Shown: positions 33,722-43,960 of the stretch, one piece after another
Layout: each line of letters opens with the position of its first letter
How positions within the stretch are numbered: position 1 is the first letter of the stretch
Assembly: GCF_015351595.1 (NCBI RefSeq)
Contig: NZ_JADKPT010000003.1
Location: forward strand, 336,641 to 400,640
Direction of reading: 5' to 3'
From: Flavobacterium sp. LC2016-12
Lineage (GTDB): Bacteria > Bacteroidota > Bacteroidia > Flavobacteriales > Flavobacteriaceae
DNA: 64,000 bases
The notes under the pieces: model-generated
The model's input: only the letters and a program-made list of their open reading frames with translations
The model's database searches: none
Told to the model about the DNA's origin: nothing
Translations under genes and position numbers: made by a program

Positions 33722-36700
33722 ATGAAATACAAAATAGCTTTTCTGGTTTTATTATTTATTTCCGGGAATGTATTTTCTCAAAATAAATATCGTCTCAAAA
33801 ACATTTCTACGACTGACGGGCTTTCGCAGAGTTCTGTCATTGCTATTCATCAGGATAAATTTGGGCAAATGTGGTTTGGTACACGTGATGGACTGAATAA
33901 ATATGATGGCAGCCGGTTTACGATTTTTAGAAATGATATTTCGGATAAATCTTCTATCAGTAACAATGATATTCTAGCAATTGAAGAAGACAATTCAGGG
34001 AAGATTTGGGTTGGGACATATAACGGGCTGAATTGTTATAATCCTGTCACCAATACTTTTACAAGATATCTGCACACCAAAAACAATCATTCCATAAGTG
34101 GAAACGCGATTTGGAGCATCAAAGAAATTGGCGATGAAATGTGGTTTGGAACATCTAAAGGATTGACGATTTACAATAAAAAAACAGGGCAATTTAACTC
34201 CACTTTCCATTCGGATACGGATAATACAACGCTTCCAAGCAATAATATACTAAGTATTTTAAAAAGTAAAAAAGGCCAAATCTGGATTGGTACAACAAAA
34301 GGTTTATGTGTTTTGATAAGTAGAAAAAACGGAAAGTTTTCTTTTAAAAATTATCCTTTAAACACAACGGATTTATTGACTGTTCAGGCACTTACTGAAG
34401 ATCGTTACAACGACATCTGGGTTAGCACAAAAAACAAAGGACTTTTAAAATTTAATCCATCATCAAACAAATTTATCTCTTTTTTACCTGCTGAAAAATA
34501 CAGTGAGCTCAGTACAGACATTCGTGCTTTGACTATTGACAAACAAGGTTCTTTATGGATTGGTGCTTACGACGGAATTTACATTTTAGGAGAAGACAAA
34601 AGCATTCAAAAAATAAATAACAGCAACAACAGCAACGGAATCGATAAGGTAAAATCAGTTTTTTTGGATCAAAAAGGATCGGTTTGGATTGGCTGTTATT
34701 ATAAAGGCGTGAATATTTGGGATGTCTCGAATGTGAACTTTTCGAATTACAATCAGAATTCTAAAAAGATTCCGATGAGTTTTGATGTGGTAAGTGCTAT
34801 AATTGCAGATAAAAATAAAAACATTTATTTTGGAACGGAAGGCGGTGGAATCACGATTTATAATCCAAATACCGAAGCAACCAGTTATATCAACAGTAAA
34901 AGTGGCCAAACGACTAAAAACGACATTAAATCGATGTGCCTTGCCGAAGATCATATTTTGTGGATTGGGACTTTTTCTAAAGGAATCACGGCTTACAATA
35001 TCATTTCTAAAAAAATTGAAGACAACAGAATTTCATCCGAACTAAATACTTTATTGAAAGAAACCGGTGTTTATTCTATCAAAACAGAAGGGAATGGAAT
35101 TTTATGGATTGGTACATTTAATAAAGGATTGATTCGGTATAATACGATTTCAAAAACTTTTCAGATTATTGGAAATGATAATACAAAGTCTGATTTTCTA
35201 ACGAATAATATCGTCAGAACAATTTTAATTGACAAACAAAAAAGACTTTGGATTGGAACGCAAAATGGGCTAAATCTTATTGGGCTTCAAAATTTCCAGC
35301 CTATTAAATATGCTATAAAACATTTCTTTTTTGATGCTTCTGCTTTGGCTGGCGACGATATTTTGACTTTGTTTCAGGATTCTCAAAATAAAATTTGGGT
35401 GGGAACAAAAGCAAAAGGATTGCATTATTTTGATGGAAAGAAATTTAACCGAATCAATCTTAAAATTGGAAATACGGTTATCACATCAATTCATTCTATT
35501 TTGGAAGATGATGATAAAAACCTTTGGATCAGTACCAATCAGGGCATAATAAAATATAGTACAACGAGAAAAACGATTGTAATCTACGATCAAAAAGACG
35601 GTTTGGCGAGCAATGAATTCAATGATAATTCGGCCTTAAAATTAGATGGTAATAAATTTTATTTCGGAAGTCCATCCGGAGCAACTTATTTTGATGCCCG
35701 AAAAATTTCCCTCAACCAATATGTCCCTCAGGTTTTAATTACCGGTTTGAAAATCAAAAATGAAACGATTAATCCTCAGGATTCAACAGCAATTTTGGAG
35801 AAAAGTATCGGCTACACCAAAACCATCACTTTGGATTATGACAAAGCTAATTTCTCCATCAATTTTGCGATTCCAAATTACATTCGGTCAAAAAATAACC
35901 AATACAGTTACCGATTGACCGGACTGGAAAATAACTGGACCGTCACCAAAAATACCGAAGCTATGTATGCCATTCAGAATCCCGGAACTTATGTTTTTGA
36001 AGTTCGGGGTGCTAACAATGACGGCGTTTGGAATAAAGTTCCCACTACCCTGACTGTTGTTATAAATCCGGCTCCGTGGCGCAGTATCTGGGCCTTTTTA
36101 TTGTACGGAATTATAATTGGTTCTGCCTTATACGGTTTAATATGGATCATGAAATCGAAAGCCAGATTGAAACAAAAACTCGAACTGGAGTATTTAGAAA
36201 CCAAACGTATTGAAGAAAACAACAGGGCAAAACTGGATTTCTTTACTAATATTTCTCATGAATTTAGAACACCTTTAACTTTGATTTTAGGACCATTACA
36301 ACAGATTTTATCCAATTATAACGGAACCAATGAAATGTACAAAAAGTTGCTGGTAATTGAAGGAAGTGCCAATCATCTTTTGAGTCTGATTAACCGTTTA
36401 ATGGATTTTAGAAAACTCGAAAACGATCAGGTGAAACTGGAATCGGCCAATGGAAATATTGTCAAATTCACCAAAGAAATCTTTTTGTCTTTTATCGAAT
36501 ACGCCAAAGATGGCGGTTACGATTATACTTTTGAAACTTCTGAAGAAGAAATTCTGGTGTATTTTGACCGCTATAAACTGGAACGTGTTTTTTATAATTT
36601 GATTTCTAATGCCTTTCGTTATACACCAAAAGGTGGTACGATCAATATCAAAATCAATCATGATCATGAAAATCTTTTTATTGCCGTAGAAGATTCAGGA

Positions 36701-37816
36701 GCCGGAATTGCCGAGGAACATATTGACAAAATTTTCGATTTGTTTTTTGAAGTTCCGTTACACAACAACGTTCAGAAAAACTATAATAAAGGAACCGGAA
36801 TTGGATTGTCAATTGTAAAGAATATCGTCAAACTTCATAAAGGAAATATTGATGTAACGAATAAAGAAACAGGGGGCGTTGTTTTTAAAGTTACACTTCC
36901 ACTGGGTCGCGCCCATCTTGCAGACGATGAAATTATAGAGGATTTTAAAATCAGTGATGATATCGTTCAATATACTACGCAACTAGAAACCGGAGCAATA
37001 ACAGAACCGGAAGACATTGAAGATTTTGTTGTAAATGCTGAAAAACAAACTATTCTTATTGTAGAAGATCACAAGGTTTTGCGAACCTTTATGAAAAATT
37101 TACTCAAAAAAGAATACAATATTATTGAGGCCGAAAATGGTAAAATTGCTTTTGAAAAGGCATTACAATTTGTTCCGAATTTAATTATTAGTGACGTTAT
37201 TATGCCAGAAATGGTAGGAACAGAACTATGTTCTAAAATAAAAGAAAATCTAAAAACGAGTCATATTCCGGTCATATTACTGACTTCCAGATCTTCACTG
37301 GTTTATAAATTCGAAGGACTCGAAAGCGGTGCCGATGATTACATTAGTAAACCTTTTAATTTGATGGAATTCAAACTTCGTGTTAAGAATCTTTTGAATT
37401 CAACTGAAAGACTGAAGAACAAATTCACCAGTGAAGACAGTTTCGTTCCGTCAGAAATTACGGTTTCTTCTTTGGATGAAGAATTACTCAAAAAGGCGTT
37501 CAAAATTGTGGAAGAAAACATTTCAAACGAACAATTTGACATTCCGTTTTTCTGTTCCGAATTAGGGGTTAGCCGAACCATGTTATTCTTAAAAGTAAAA
37601 GCGTGGACGAATTATACGCCAAACGAATTTATTCACGAAATACGATTAAAACGTGCCGCTCAATTATTAGAACAAAACAAATTGAATGTTTCTGAAGTGA
37701 GTTATAAAGTAGGTTTTAATAATCCCAAATACTTCAGCAAATGTTTCCAGAAAAAGTACGGGGAAACTCCGTCGCAATTTGCTGACAAATTTTCTAAGTC
37801 CGTTGATGTATTTTAG
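33722..37816 (+). CDS. hybrid two-component system protein (sensor, kinase, receiver, AraC HTH)
   Basis: 1364 residues from the ATG at 33722, which opens a signal peptide (KYKIAFLVLLFISGNVFSQ). Periplasmic beta-propeller repeats (about 20-690; DKFGQMWFGTRDGLNKYDGS and many similar), Y_Y_Y domain (about 700-780), one transmembrane helix (about 795-815), HisKA with FFTNISHEFRTPLTLILGPL (phospho-acceptor His about 845), HATPase_c (NLISNAFRYTPKGG, DSGAGI, GTGIGLSIV), a receiver with phospho-acceptor Asp in LIISDVIMPEM (about 1157), and an AraC-type double HTH (about 1260-1355, VSEVSYKVGFNNPKYFSKCF). This is the standard HTCS regulator of Bacteroidota polysaccharide loci; it senses an oligosaccharide in the periplasm and activates the adjacent SusCD operon. 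A terminator follows immediately. Confidence 0.97.
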   Translation: MKYKIAFLVLLFISGNVFSQNKYRLKNISTTDGLSQSSVIAIHQDKFGQMWFGTRDGLNKYDGSRFTIFRNDISDKSSISNNDILAIEEDNSGKIWVGTYNGLNCYNPVTNTFTRYLHTKNNHSISGNAIWSIKEIGDEMWFGTSKGLTIYNKKTGQFNSTFHSDTDNTTLPSNNILSILKSKKGQIWIGTTKGLCVLISRKNGKFSFKNYPLNTTDLLTVQALTEDRYNDIWVSTKNKGLLKFNPSSNKFISFLPAEKYSELSTDIRALTIDKQGSLWIGAYDGIYILGEDKSIQKINNSNNSNGIDKVKSVFLDQKGSVWIGCYYKGVNIWDVSNVNFSNYNQNSKKIPMSFDVVSAIIADKNKNIYFGTEGGGITIYNPNTEATSYINSKSGQTTKNDIKSMCLAEDHILWIGTFSKGITAYNIISKKIEDNRISSELNTLLKETGVYSIKTEGNGILWIGTFNKGLIRYNTISKTFQIIGNDNTKSDFLTNNIVRTILIDKQKRLWIGTQNGLNLIGLQNFQPIKYAIKHFFFDASALAGDDILTLFQDSQNKIWVGTKAKGLHYFDGKKFNRINLKIGNTVITSIHSILEDDDKNLWISTNQGIIKYSTTRKTIVIYDQKDGLASNEFNDNSALKLDGNKFYFGSPSGATYFDARKISLNQYVPQVLITGLKIKNETINPQDSTAILEKSIGYTKTITLDYDKANFSINFAIPNYIRSKNNQYSYRLTGLENNWTVTKNTEAMYAIQNPGTYVFEVRGANNDGVWNKVPTTLTVVINPAPWRSIWAFLLYGIIIGSALYGLIWIMKSKARLKQKLELEYLETKRIEENNRAKLDFFTNISHEFRTPLTLILGPLQQILSNYNGTNEMYKKLLVIEGSANHLLSLINRLMDFRKLENDQVKLESANGNIVKFTKEIFLSFIEYAKDGGYDYTFETSEEEILVYFDRYKLERVFYNLISNAFRYTPKGGTINIKINHDHENLFIAVEDSGAGIAEEHIDKIFDLFFEVPLHNNVQKNYNKGTGIGLSIVKNIVKLHKGNIDVTNKETGGVVFKVTLPLGRAHLADDEIIEDFKISDDIVQYTTQLETGAITEPEDIEDFVVNAEKQTILIVEDHKVLRTFMKNLLKKEYNIIEAENGKIAFEKALQFVPNLIISDVIMPEMVGTELCSKIKENLKTSHIPVILLTSRSSLVYKFEGLESGADDYISKPFNLMEFKLRVKNLLNSTERLKNKFTSEDSFVPSEITVSSLDEELLKKAFKIVEENISNEQFDIPFFCSELGVSRTMLFLKVKAWTNYTPNEFIHEIRLKRAAQLLEQNKLNVSEVSYKVGFNNPKYFSKCFQKKYGETPSQFADKFSKSVDVF

Positions 37817-37840
37817 AAAATCCGCATATTTAAAGGCTTA

Positions 37841-37876
37841 AAAAAGGGGTATCTGTATTTTTAGATACCCTTTTTT
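37841..37876 (+). terminator. intrinsic terminator of the hybrid regulator gene
   Basis: GGGTATCT (37847-37854) pairs with AGATACCC (37863-37870), extended by an A-run on the left and six T on the right. It separates the regulator transcript from the SusCD operon. Confidence 0.9.
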
Positions 37877-37901
37877 GTATTTCTATATCATTCTGCCCTG
37901 A

Positions 37902-37909
37902 TATATTTG
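37902..37909 (+). promoter_or_regulatory. -7 box TATATTTG upstream of the SusC operon
   Basis: Exact match to TAnnTTTG. The only upstream TTG is at 37875-37877, giving a 24-base spacer, slightly longer than usual. The predicted transcription start would be near 37915, at the first codon of the 30-residue ORF below. Confidence 0.6.
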
Positions 37910-37913
37910 TGAT

Positions 37914-38006
37914 ATGAAAATCAAAAAAACAAAATTCTTATTGCTGCAAATTCTCTTCATGCTGCTTATAATCGGAATGAGTTTATTGCTTTTTTATTTT
38001 ATCTAA
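37914..38006 (+). CDS. possible 30-residue single-helix membrane peptide
   Basis: ATG to TAA, 30 residues: a basic start (MKIKKTK) followed by a strongly hydrophobic stretch (FLLLQILFMLLIIGMSLLLF) and a short YFI end. The shape is of a small membrane protein or a leader peptide. It ends 25 bases before SusC. If the -7 box at 37902 is right the message would be leaderless or start just inside it, so translation is uncertain. No relative is recognised. Confidence 0.35.
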   Translation: MKIKKTKFLLLQILFMLLIIGMSLLLFYFI

Positions 38007-38031
38007 CATTAACCTTAAAACCAAAAAATGA

Positions 38032-41000
38032 ATGTTTACAAACCACAAAATTAAATCGCTTAAATGGTGTTTTCTGGTGCTCTTTTTACTAGGAAATATT
38101 GTTGTGAATGCACAGGAAAGAAAAGTCACCGGAAAAGTTACTTCCAGCGAAGACTTACTTGGGCTTCCTGGTGCTAATGTTTATATCAAAGGATCTTCTG
38201 TTGGCGCGACTGCGGACATGGATGGAAACTATACTGTAATAGTTGCAGAAAAAAATGCTGTCTTAGTTTTCAACTATGTAGGATATCAAACTATCGAAGT
38301 TCCGGTAGGGAATAAAACGGTAGTCAATGTAAGTTTAAAATCAGATACTAAAAATCTGGATGAGGTTATCGTTGTAGGTTATGGTACCCGTAAAAAAAGC
38401 GACATTACAGGATCAGTATCATCAGTAACCGCAAAAGAGCTAACCGCTTATCCTTTATTGAATGCAGAAATGGCTTTGCAAGGCCGCGCTGCAGGGGTTT
38501 CGGTACAATCGAATAATGGTGGCGAGCCAGGTGCTCCGGTGAAAATCAGGGTTCGTGGCGGAACATCAATCAATGCGAGTGGAGATGCTCTTATTGTTGT
38601 GGATGGTTTTGCAGGTGCTTCTATGCCGGCACCTCAGGATATTGCTTCCATTGAGATTTTAAAAGATGCATCAGCTACAGCTATCTACGGATCCAGAGGT
38701 TCAAACGGAGTTATTATGGTTACGACTAAAAAAGGAAAGCCAGGAGCGCCGGTAATTGAATTCAGTAATTCGACTTCAACGCAATCTGTAAACAATCAAT
38801 TGGATTTATTAAACGGCGACCAGTTTGTCGCTTATAGAAAAAGTTTTACTACACACACTTCTGCCGGAGCGAACACCGATTGGCAGGACGTAATTTATCG
38901 TGACGGAATGATTTCGAATTCACAATTATCATTTTCAGGCGGTTCAGAGAAAATCAGATATTATGTTTCCGGAAATTATTACAACCAAAACGGAGTTGTA
39001 ATTAATTCAGGAATTGACAAATACACGATTGTAAGTAATCTTGAAGCTGATTTGAGTGATAAGTTTAAAGTGGGACTGAATTTATTTACCAGCAAACAAA
39101 ACAAAGACGGAATTATCAGCCAGACTGGAGCCGGAGGAACTGGTGCTGCGGGTGTAATTGCAGCTGCGTACCGTTTTATGCCCGATAAAGGTATTTATAA
39201 CGAAGATGGTTCTTACACAACTACAGCTCCCATTGGAGATGATATTGACAACCCGTATGCGACTGCAATGGAAAACATTCTGGAAGTAATCAACATTACC
39301 AACAGAAGCAATTTCTTTGCTTCTTATCAGATTTTTAAAGATTTAAATTTCAAAACCACTTTAGGTTTAACAGAGTCTAATTCTCAAACGGGAAGATATA
39401 TTCCATCTACTTTAATTGCAGGAAAAAATATTAAAGGAGAAGCTTCTGTAAACAACACAAGATTTTCATCTTTCTTAACCGAGAATTATTTGACGTACAA
39501 AAAAGAAATTATCGACAAAGGAATTTTAACCATTCTTGGAGGCTATTCGTATCAAAAAAACACAAATGAAAATTCATATGCTGCTTCAAGAGGATTTCTT
39601 ACGAATACCAACTCTTATCATAATTTAGGAGCCGGAACCGTGTTCTTAAAACCAGATTCAGGTTTATCTGAAACCGAATTAATTTCTGCTTTCGGAAGGT
39701 TGAACTTTGATTACGATGATAAATACTTATTCACTTTCACAGCACGTCGTGACGGTTCTTCAAGTTTCAGTAAAAACTACAAATACGGAACTTTCCCTTC
39801 CGGAGCCGTGGGTTGGAATATTGCTAAAGAGAATTTTTTAAAAGACAATAAAACGATTTCAAACCTTAAACTAAGAGCAAGTTACGGAGCAACCGGGAAT
39901 CCATCGATTGGTGCCTACTCTACTTTGTCAAGATTCTCTGAAATTTATGATGTGAGCGGTGACGTAATTGTAAACGCAGTACAGTTGACTTCTTTGGATA
40001 ATCCGAATTTAAAATGGGAAACATCTTATCAACAAGATTACGGAATTGATTTAGGTTTATTTGATAACAGAATCAGTCTTACGGCAGATTATTATAAAAC
40101 CATTACCAAAGATTTGTTGTTCAACAGACCTTTACCCGGAATTTCAGGAATTGGATCTCAGCTTCAAAACGTTGGAGAATTAGAAAACAAAGGATGGGAA
40201 TTAGGAATCAATACGAAAAACTTTATTGGCGCCGATTTTACCTGGTCTACTAACTTTAATATCTCTTCAAACAAGAATAAAGTATTAAAATTGGCCGATA
40301 ACAAAGACTTATTAATTAACTCTGCTCCGGGGCATTTCCTTGCAACAGAATCTCAAATTTTGAGAGTTGGTGAACCGGTTGGTTCTTTCTACGGATTTAT
40401 TTACGATGGTGTAATTCAGCAGGGAGAAACAGCGCTTCCGGGGAATTTTGAAACGGCTCCGGGTGGAGAAAAATTCAAAGATGTAAATGGTGATGGAAAA
40501 CTGGATTCAAGTGACAAAACTATTATCGGGAACCCAAATCCGGATTTCATTTTCGGTTTAAATAATGATTTCACGTATAAAAATCTGGATTTGAATATCT
40601 TCTTTCAGGGATCAGAAGGAAACCAAATTTTAAATTATACGTTAATGGAATTGGCTTCAGGAAACAACAATGCAACTACGGAAGTTTTAGATGCCTGGAC
40701 TCCAACAAATACCGATACAAATGTTCCTGCAAATGCGGCAAGAACAAAAAGAATCACTTCAAGGTTTGTATATGATGCAAGTTACATTCGTTTGAAAAAT
40801 GTTTCTATCGGATATAGTTTAAATGATAAAGTAGTTTCGAAAATGGGATTGAGCAAAGTTCGTTTTTACGTTAGTGCACAAAACCTTTGGACGATTACAG
40901 ATTATCCGGGTTCAGACCCTGAGGTAAATTACTTAAACGACACCAACGCCAGAAGTAATACCAATTTAGGATTGGATTATGGAAGTTATCCAAACGTGAA

Positions 41001-41034
41001 AACCTTCACTTTCGGTTTCAATTTAAAATTTTAA
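38032..41034 (+). CDS. SusC/RagA-type TonB-linked outer-membrane transporter
   Basis: 1000 residues. Signal peptide ends near IVVNAQ (about 28); CarboxypepD-like domain about 30-105 (KVTGKVTSSEDLLGLPGANV); TonB box-like and plug region from DEVIVVGYGTRKKSDITGSV to SATAIYGSRGSNGVIMVTTK; barrel ending FTFGFNLKF. No STN domain, in contrast to the SusC at the window start, so regulation is through the hybrid two-component protein next door. It forms the glycan import channel with the SusD lipoprotein 12 bases downstream. Substrate inferred to be a uronic-acid oligosaccharide from the enzymes around it. Confidence 0.97.
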   Translation: MFTNHKIKSLKWCFLVLFLLGNIVVNAQERKVTGKVTSSEDLLGLPGANVYIKGSSVGATADMDGNYTVIVAEKNAVLVFNYVGYQTIEVPVGNKTVVNVSLKSDTKNLDEVIVVGYGTRKKSDITGSVSSVTAKELTAYPLLNAEMALQGRAAGVSVQSNNGGEPGAPVKIRVRGGTSINASGDALIVVDGFAGASMPAPQDIASIEILKDASATAIYGSRGSNGVIMVTTKKGKPGAPVIEFSNSTSTQSVNNQLDLLNGDQFVAYRKSFTTHTSAGANTDWQDVIYRDGMISNSQLSFSGGSEKIRYYVSGNYYNQNGVVINSGIDKYTIVSNLEADLSDKFKVGLNLFTSKQNKDGIISQTGAGGTGAAGVIAAAYRFMPDKGIYNEDGSYTTTAPIGDDIDNPYATAMENILEVINITNRSNFFASYQIFKDLNFKTTLGLTESNSQTGRYIPSTLIAGKNIKGEASVNNTRFSSFLTENYLTYKKEIIDKGILTILGGYSYQKNTNENSYAASRGFLTNTNSYHNLGAGTVFLKPDSGLSETELISAFGRLNFDYDDKYLFTFTARRDGSSSFSKNYKYGTFPSGAVGWNIAKENFLKDNKTISNLKLRASYGATGNPSIGAYSTLSRFSEIYDVSGDVIVNAVQLTSLDNPNLKWETSYQQDYGIDLGLFDNRISLTADYYKTITKDLLFNRPLPGISGIGSQLQNVGELENKGWELGINTKNFIGADFTWSTNFNISSNKNKVLKLADNKDLLINSAPGHFLATESQILRVGEPVGSFYGFIYDGVIQQGETALPGNFETAPGGEKFKDVNGDGKLDSSDKTIIGNPNPDFIFGLNNDFTYKNLDLNIFFQGSEGNQILNYTLMELASGNNNATTEVLDAWTPTNTDTNVPANAARTKRITSRFVYDASYIRLKNVSIGYSLNDKVVSKMGLSKVRFYVSAQNLWTITDYPGSDPEVNYLNDTNARSNTNLGLDYGSYPNVKTFTFGFNLKF

Positions 41035-41046
41035 TAGAATCATATT

Positions 41047-42564
41047 ATGAAAAAATATATAGCTTTATTTTTCTTGGGAATATTCGTTTTTGGATGCTCA
41101 GATCTTGAAGAACATCCAGTTGGAATCATTCGTCCAGATAACTTTTTTAACAATACAGACGACTTACAAGCCGCTGTAAACGGAGCCTTTGCAAACATTG
41201 CCCATAATAATTATTGGGGAAGAGAATTTACCATCGCCTTAATGTTACGTGACGACATGGCCGATATTGGCGACCGAACCACTCAGGCTGCCCGTATTGA
41301 TGTGAATGATATGAAAATGAATGATACCAACGCATTGGTTGCCAACTTCTGGCCACAATCCTATATCATTGTAACAGCAGCCAATCAGGCTATTGAAGGT
41401 GCAAAAAAGACTCCGGGCGATCCGGCAAAAGTAAATGCGATCGTAGCTCAGGCACATTTTGCAAGAGCTTTTGCTTACTATCATTTAGTTCGAATTTTTG
41501 GTGATATTCCGTATGTTGATTTTGTGGTGAATGATGTTTCTCAGGTAAATTCCTTAGGTAAAACCAAAGAAGCTGAGGTATATGCCAAAATCATAGCCGA
41601 TTTAGAATTTGCAAAACAATGGTTAGACGACAAACCGAAAGTAAAAGCGGTTCCTGGAAAAGGCACTGCAGCCGGTTATTTGGCTTCTGTTTATTTGACA
41701 TTAGGAAACTATCAAAAAGCGTATGATGAAGCGAAATATGTAATTAATAACGAAGCTAAATTCGGTTTAGGTTTAGATGCTGATTTCCAGGATTTGTTCA
41801 ATGCTACAAAAGCTGCAGCCTTAAAAGAACCACTGTTCACCATTGACTTTAATAACTTAACATCAGGAAATTACGGTCAGGATTATACCGCATTTTTTAC
41901 AGGTTCCTTAAAAGATGACAGTTATAGCTATGGACAAGGATTTTCTGTTGCAGTACCTTCTCTAAAAGTTTTTAACGACTGGGATCAAAGAGATTACAGA
42001 AGAGCAGTAAGTTTTGACACCATAATCAGAAAGAAAACCGGACCAGGTGGATCTTTGGAGGTTTATCCTTCAAGCGATAATGAAAAAGCACCGCGTCCTC
42101 ATATTGCTAAATATTATCGTTTTCCTGGAAAAGCCGGTGCCAACGGAAGAACATCGCAACACAATTATATCACGATGCGATATGCTGAAGTATTATTGAC
42201 TGCTGCTGAAGCTTTAAACGAAATTACACCGGGAACTGCAGAAGCAGATAATTATGTAAATCGTGTGCGTGCGAGAGCCAGAAACAAAGCAGGAAGACAA
42301 GTTTCATTTCCAGCCAATGTAACGCCGGGACTTTCTAAAACCGATTTTAAGAAAATGGTTATCAACGAGAGAAGATTAGAACTGGCTTTTGAATATATCA
42401 GATGGTATGATATTAAGAGGCTGAAAAACGGACCTGAAGTATTTGGTCCTAATGGTTTTGAACCTCATGCGAATTTTGATCCAAACAAAGATTATTTATT
42501 CCCTTTGCCGGGAACTGAATTAGCGATCAATCCTAATTTAAAACCAAATAATCCTGGTTATTAA
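41047..42564 (+). CDS. SusD/RagB-type surface glycan-binding lipoprotein
   Basis: 505 residues. Lipoprotein signal MKKYIALFFLGIFVFGC with the lipid-modified Cys at 17, followed by SDLEEHPVG. The family's N-terminal DNFFNNTDDLQAAVNGAFAN, the TPR-like helices (AQAHFARAFAYYHLVRIFGD) and the C-terminal MRYAEVLLTAAEALNEI and INERRLELAFEYIRWYDIKR segments are all present. It caps the SusC transporter at the cell surface and captures the polysaccharide. Co-transcribed with SusC; a 213-base gap containing a palindrome separates it from the GH88 gene. Confidence 0.97.
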   Translation: MKKYIALFFLGIFVFGCSDLEEHPVGIIRPDNFFNNTDDLQAAVNGAFANIAHNNYWGREFTIALMLRDDMADIGDRTTQAARIDVNDMKMNDTNALVANFWPQSYIIVTAANQAIEGAKKTPGDPAKVNAIVAQAHFARAFAYYHLVRIFGDIPYVDFVVNDVSQVNSLGKTKEAEVYAKIIADLEFAKQWLDDKPKVKAVPGKGTAAGYLASVYLTLGNYQKAYDEAKYVINNEAKFGLGLDADFQDLFNATKAAALKEPLFTIDFNNLTSGNYGQDYTAFFTGSLKDDSYSYGQGFSVAVPSLKVFNDWDQRDYRRAVSFDTIIRKKTGPGGSLEVYPSSDNEKAPRPHIAKYYRFPGKAGANGRTSQHNYITMRYAEVLLTAAEALNEITPGTAEADNYVNRVRARARNKAGRQVSFPANVTPGLSKTDFKKMVINERRLELAFEYIRWYDIKRLKNGPEVFGPNGFEPHANFDPNKDYLFPLPGTELAINPNLKPNNPGY

Positions 42565-42597
42565 AACATTATAATTACAATGGTTGAAAATATTTTA

Positions 42598-42735
42598 AAC
42601 ACATAGAAACATAGATTTTAAATAAGAAATTAATACAAAGACAATCAAAAGAAACTAGTTTCTAACACATAGCTATGTGTTTTGATGCAAGTGAAACGCT
42701 TTTTTTAAGCTATGAAAACTATGTATCTATGTGTT
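42598..42735. repeat. nested inverted repeat, ACACATAG family
   Basis: Outer arms 42598-42614 (AACACATAGAAACATAG) and 42719-42735 pair at 16 of 17. The centre holds a perfect 18-base palindrome AACACATAGCTATGTGTT (42664-42681) built of the same word. It lies between SusD and GH88 on the same strand. Confidence 0.88.
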
Positions 42736-42777
42736 AAATTCACCCACTGTTATTAAAAATTAGATTAATTAGCAAGT

Positions 42778-43953
42778 ATGAATAAAGTTAGTTCATTTTC
42801 TTTAATTCTTGGGTTTGCACTGCTGGCAACAGCGTGCAAATCCGGAATTAATTCTCAGACAAAAGTTGCTGCAACTTCAGAAAACCTTCTGGAGAAAAGA
42901 TATAAAATGCTGCTCGATTATCCGGTTGACTCGATGTCGATGCCACGCAGCATGACCATCAAAACCAATACAATAAAAAAAGTTCCTTCAAGAGACTGGA
43001 CAAGCGGATTCTTTGCCGGAAACTTATGGCAATTGTACCGATTGACAGGCAATGAAGGCTATAAAATTCAGGCCCAAAAATGGACGCCTTTTAGCAAAAA
43101 AGAAAGTGTAAATCGTAATTCGCACGACGTTGGATTCAAAGTGTTTTGCAGTTTTGGAGAAGCTTTAAAAGTGGAAAACAAACAAGAATACAAAGACGTT
43201 ATTATTAAAGGTGCCGAAACATTATGCACTCGTTTTAATGCCAAAGTTGGCGCCATAAGATCTTGGGATTTTAATAAAGAAATCTGGGATTATCCAGTCA
43301 TCATTGACAATATGATGAATTTGGAATTGCTTTTTGAAGCCTCTAAATTATCCGGAAATAAAAAGTATCAGGAGATTGCGATTCAACATGCCAACACGAC
43401 TTTAAAAAATCAATTTAGGGCAGACAATAGTTGTTATCACGTTATTGATTATGATCCGACAACTGGAGCTATTAGAAAAAAAACAACTTTACAAGGATAT
43501 AATGATGATTCTGTTTGGGCACGTGGTCAAGGCTGGGCGGTTTACGGATTCACCATGTCGTATAGATATACAAAAGATCCAGCCTATTTAAAACAAGCCG
43601 AGGCTACTGCTCAGTTTTTTATGACCCATAAAAATTTACCGGAAGACGGAATTCCGTATTGGGATTTTAAAGATCCTGCGATTCCCTATTCGGCTAGAGA
43701 TGTTTCTGCTGCAACCGTTATGGCTTCAGCCTTATATGAATTGTACGGTTATACTAAGAATAAAAGTTACTTGGCTTTCGCCGATAAAATAATGAAGTCT
43801 TTAAATTCAGATAAATACATTTTAAGTGATACCATAAAAGCACCTTTTATTCTGGATCACAGTACCGGAAACTGGCCAAAACACGACGAAATCGACGAAC
43901 CTATAATTTATGCCGATTACTATTTTCTGGAGGCATTATTAAGAAAGAAGTAA
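42778..43953 (+). CDS. GH88 unsaturated glucuronyl/galacturonyl hydrolase lipoprotein
   Basis: 391 residues with a lipoprotein signal (LILGFALLATAC; Cys at about 20). The (alpha/alpha)6 barrel motifs of GH88 are clear: SRDWTSGFFAGNLWQLYRLT, SHDVGFKVFCSFG (first catalytic-type Asp), YPVIIDNMMNLELLFEAS (second Asp), DDSVWARGQGWAVYGFTMSY and ARDVSAATVMASALYEL. GH88 removes the 4,5-unsaturated uronic acid left by polysaccharide lyases through hydration of the double bond. Located in the periplasm or on a membrane surface. Its presence implies that a lyase acts upstream; the beta-helix protein at 31898 is the only candidate in the window. Confidence 0.95.
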   Translation: MNKVSSFSLILGFALLATACKSGINSQTKVAATSENLLEKRYKMLLDYPVDSMSMPRSMTIKTNTIKKVPSRDWTSGFFAGNLWQLYRLTGNEGYKIQAQKWTPFSKKESVNRNSHDVGFKVFCSFGEALKVENKQEYKDVIIKGAETLCTRFNAKVGAIRSWDFNKEIWDYPVIIDNMMNLELLFEASKLSGNKKYQEIAIQHANTTLKNQFRADNSCYHVIDYDPTTGAIRKKTTLQGYNDDSVWARGQGWAVYGFTMSYRYTKDPAYLKQAEATAQFFMTHKNLPEDGIPYWDFKDPAIPYSARDVSAATVMASALYELYGYTKNKSYLAFADKIMKSLNSDKYILSDTIKAPFILDHSTGNWPKHDEIDEPIIYADYYFLEALLRKK

Positions 43954-43960
43954 CAAATAA

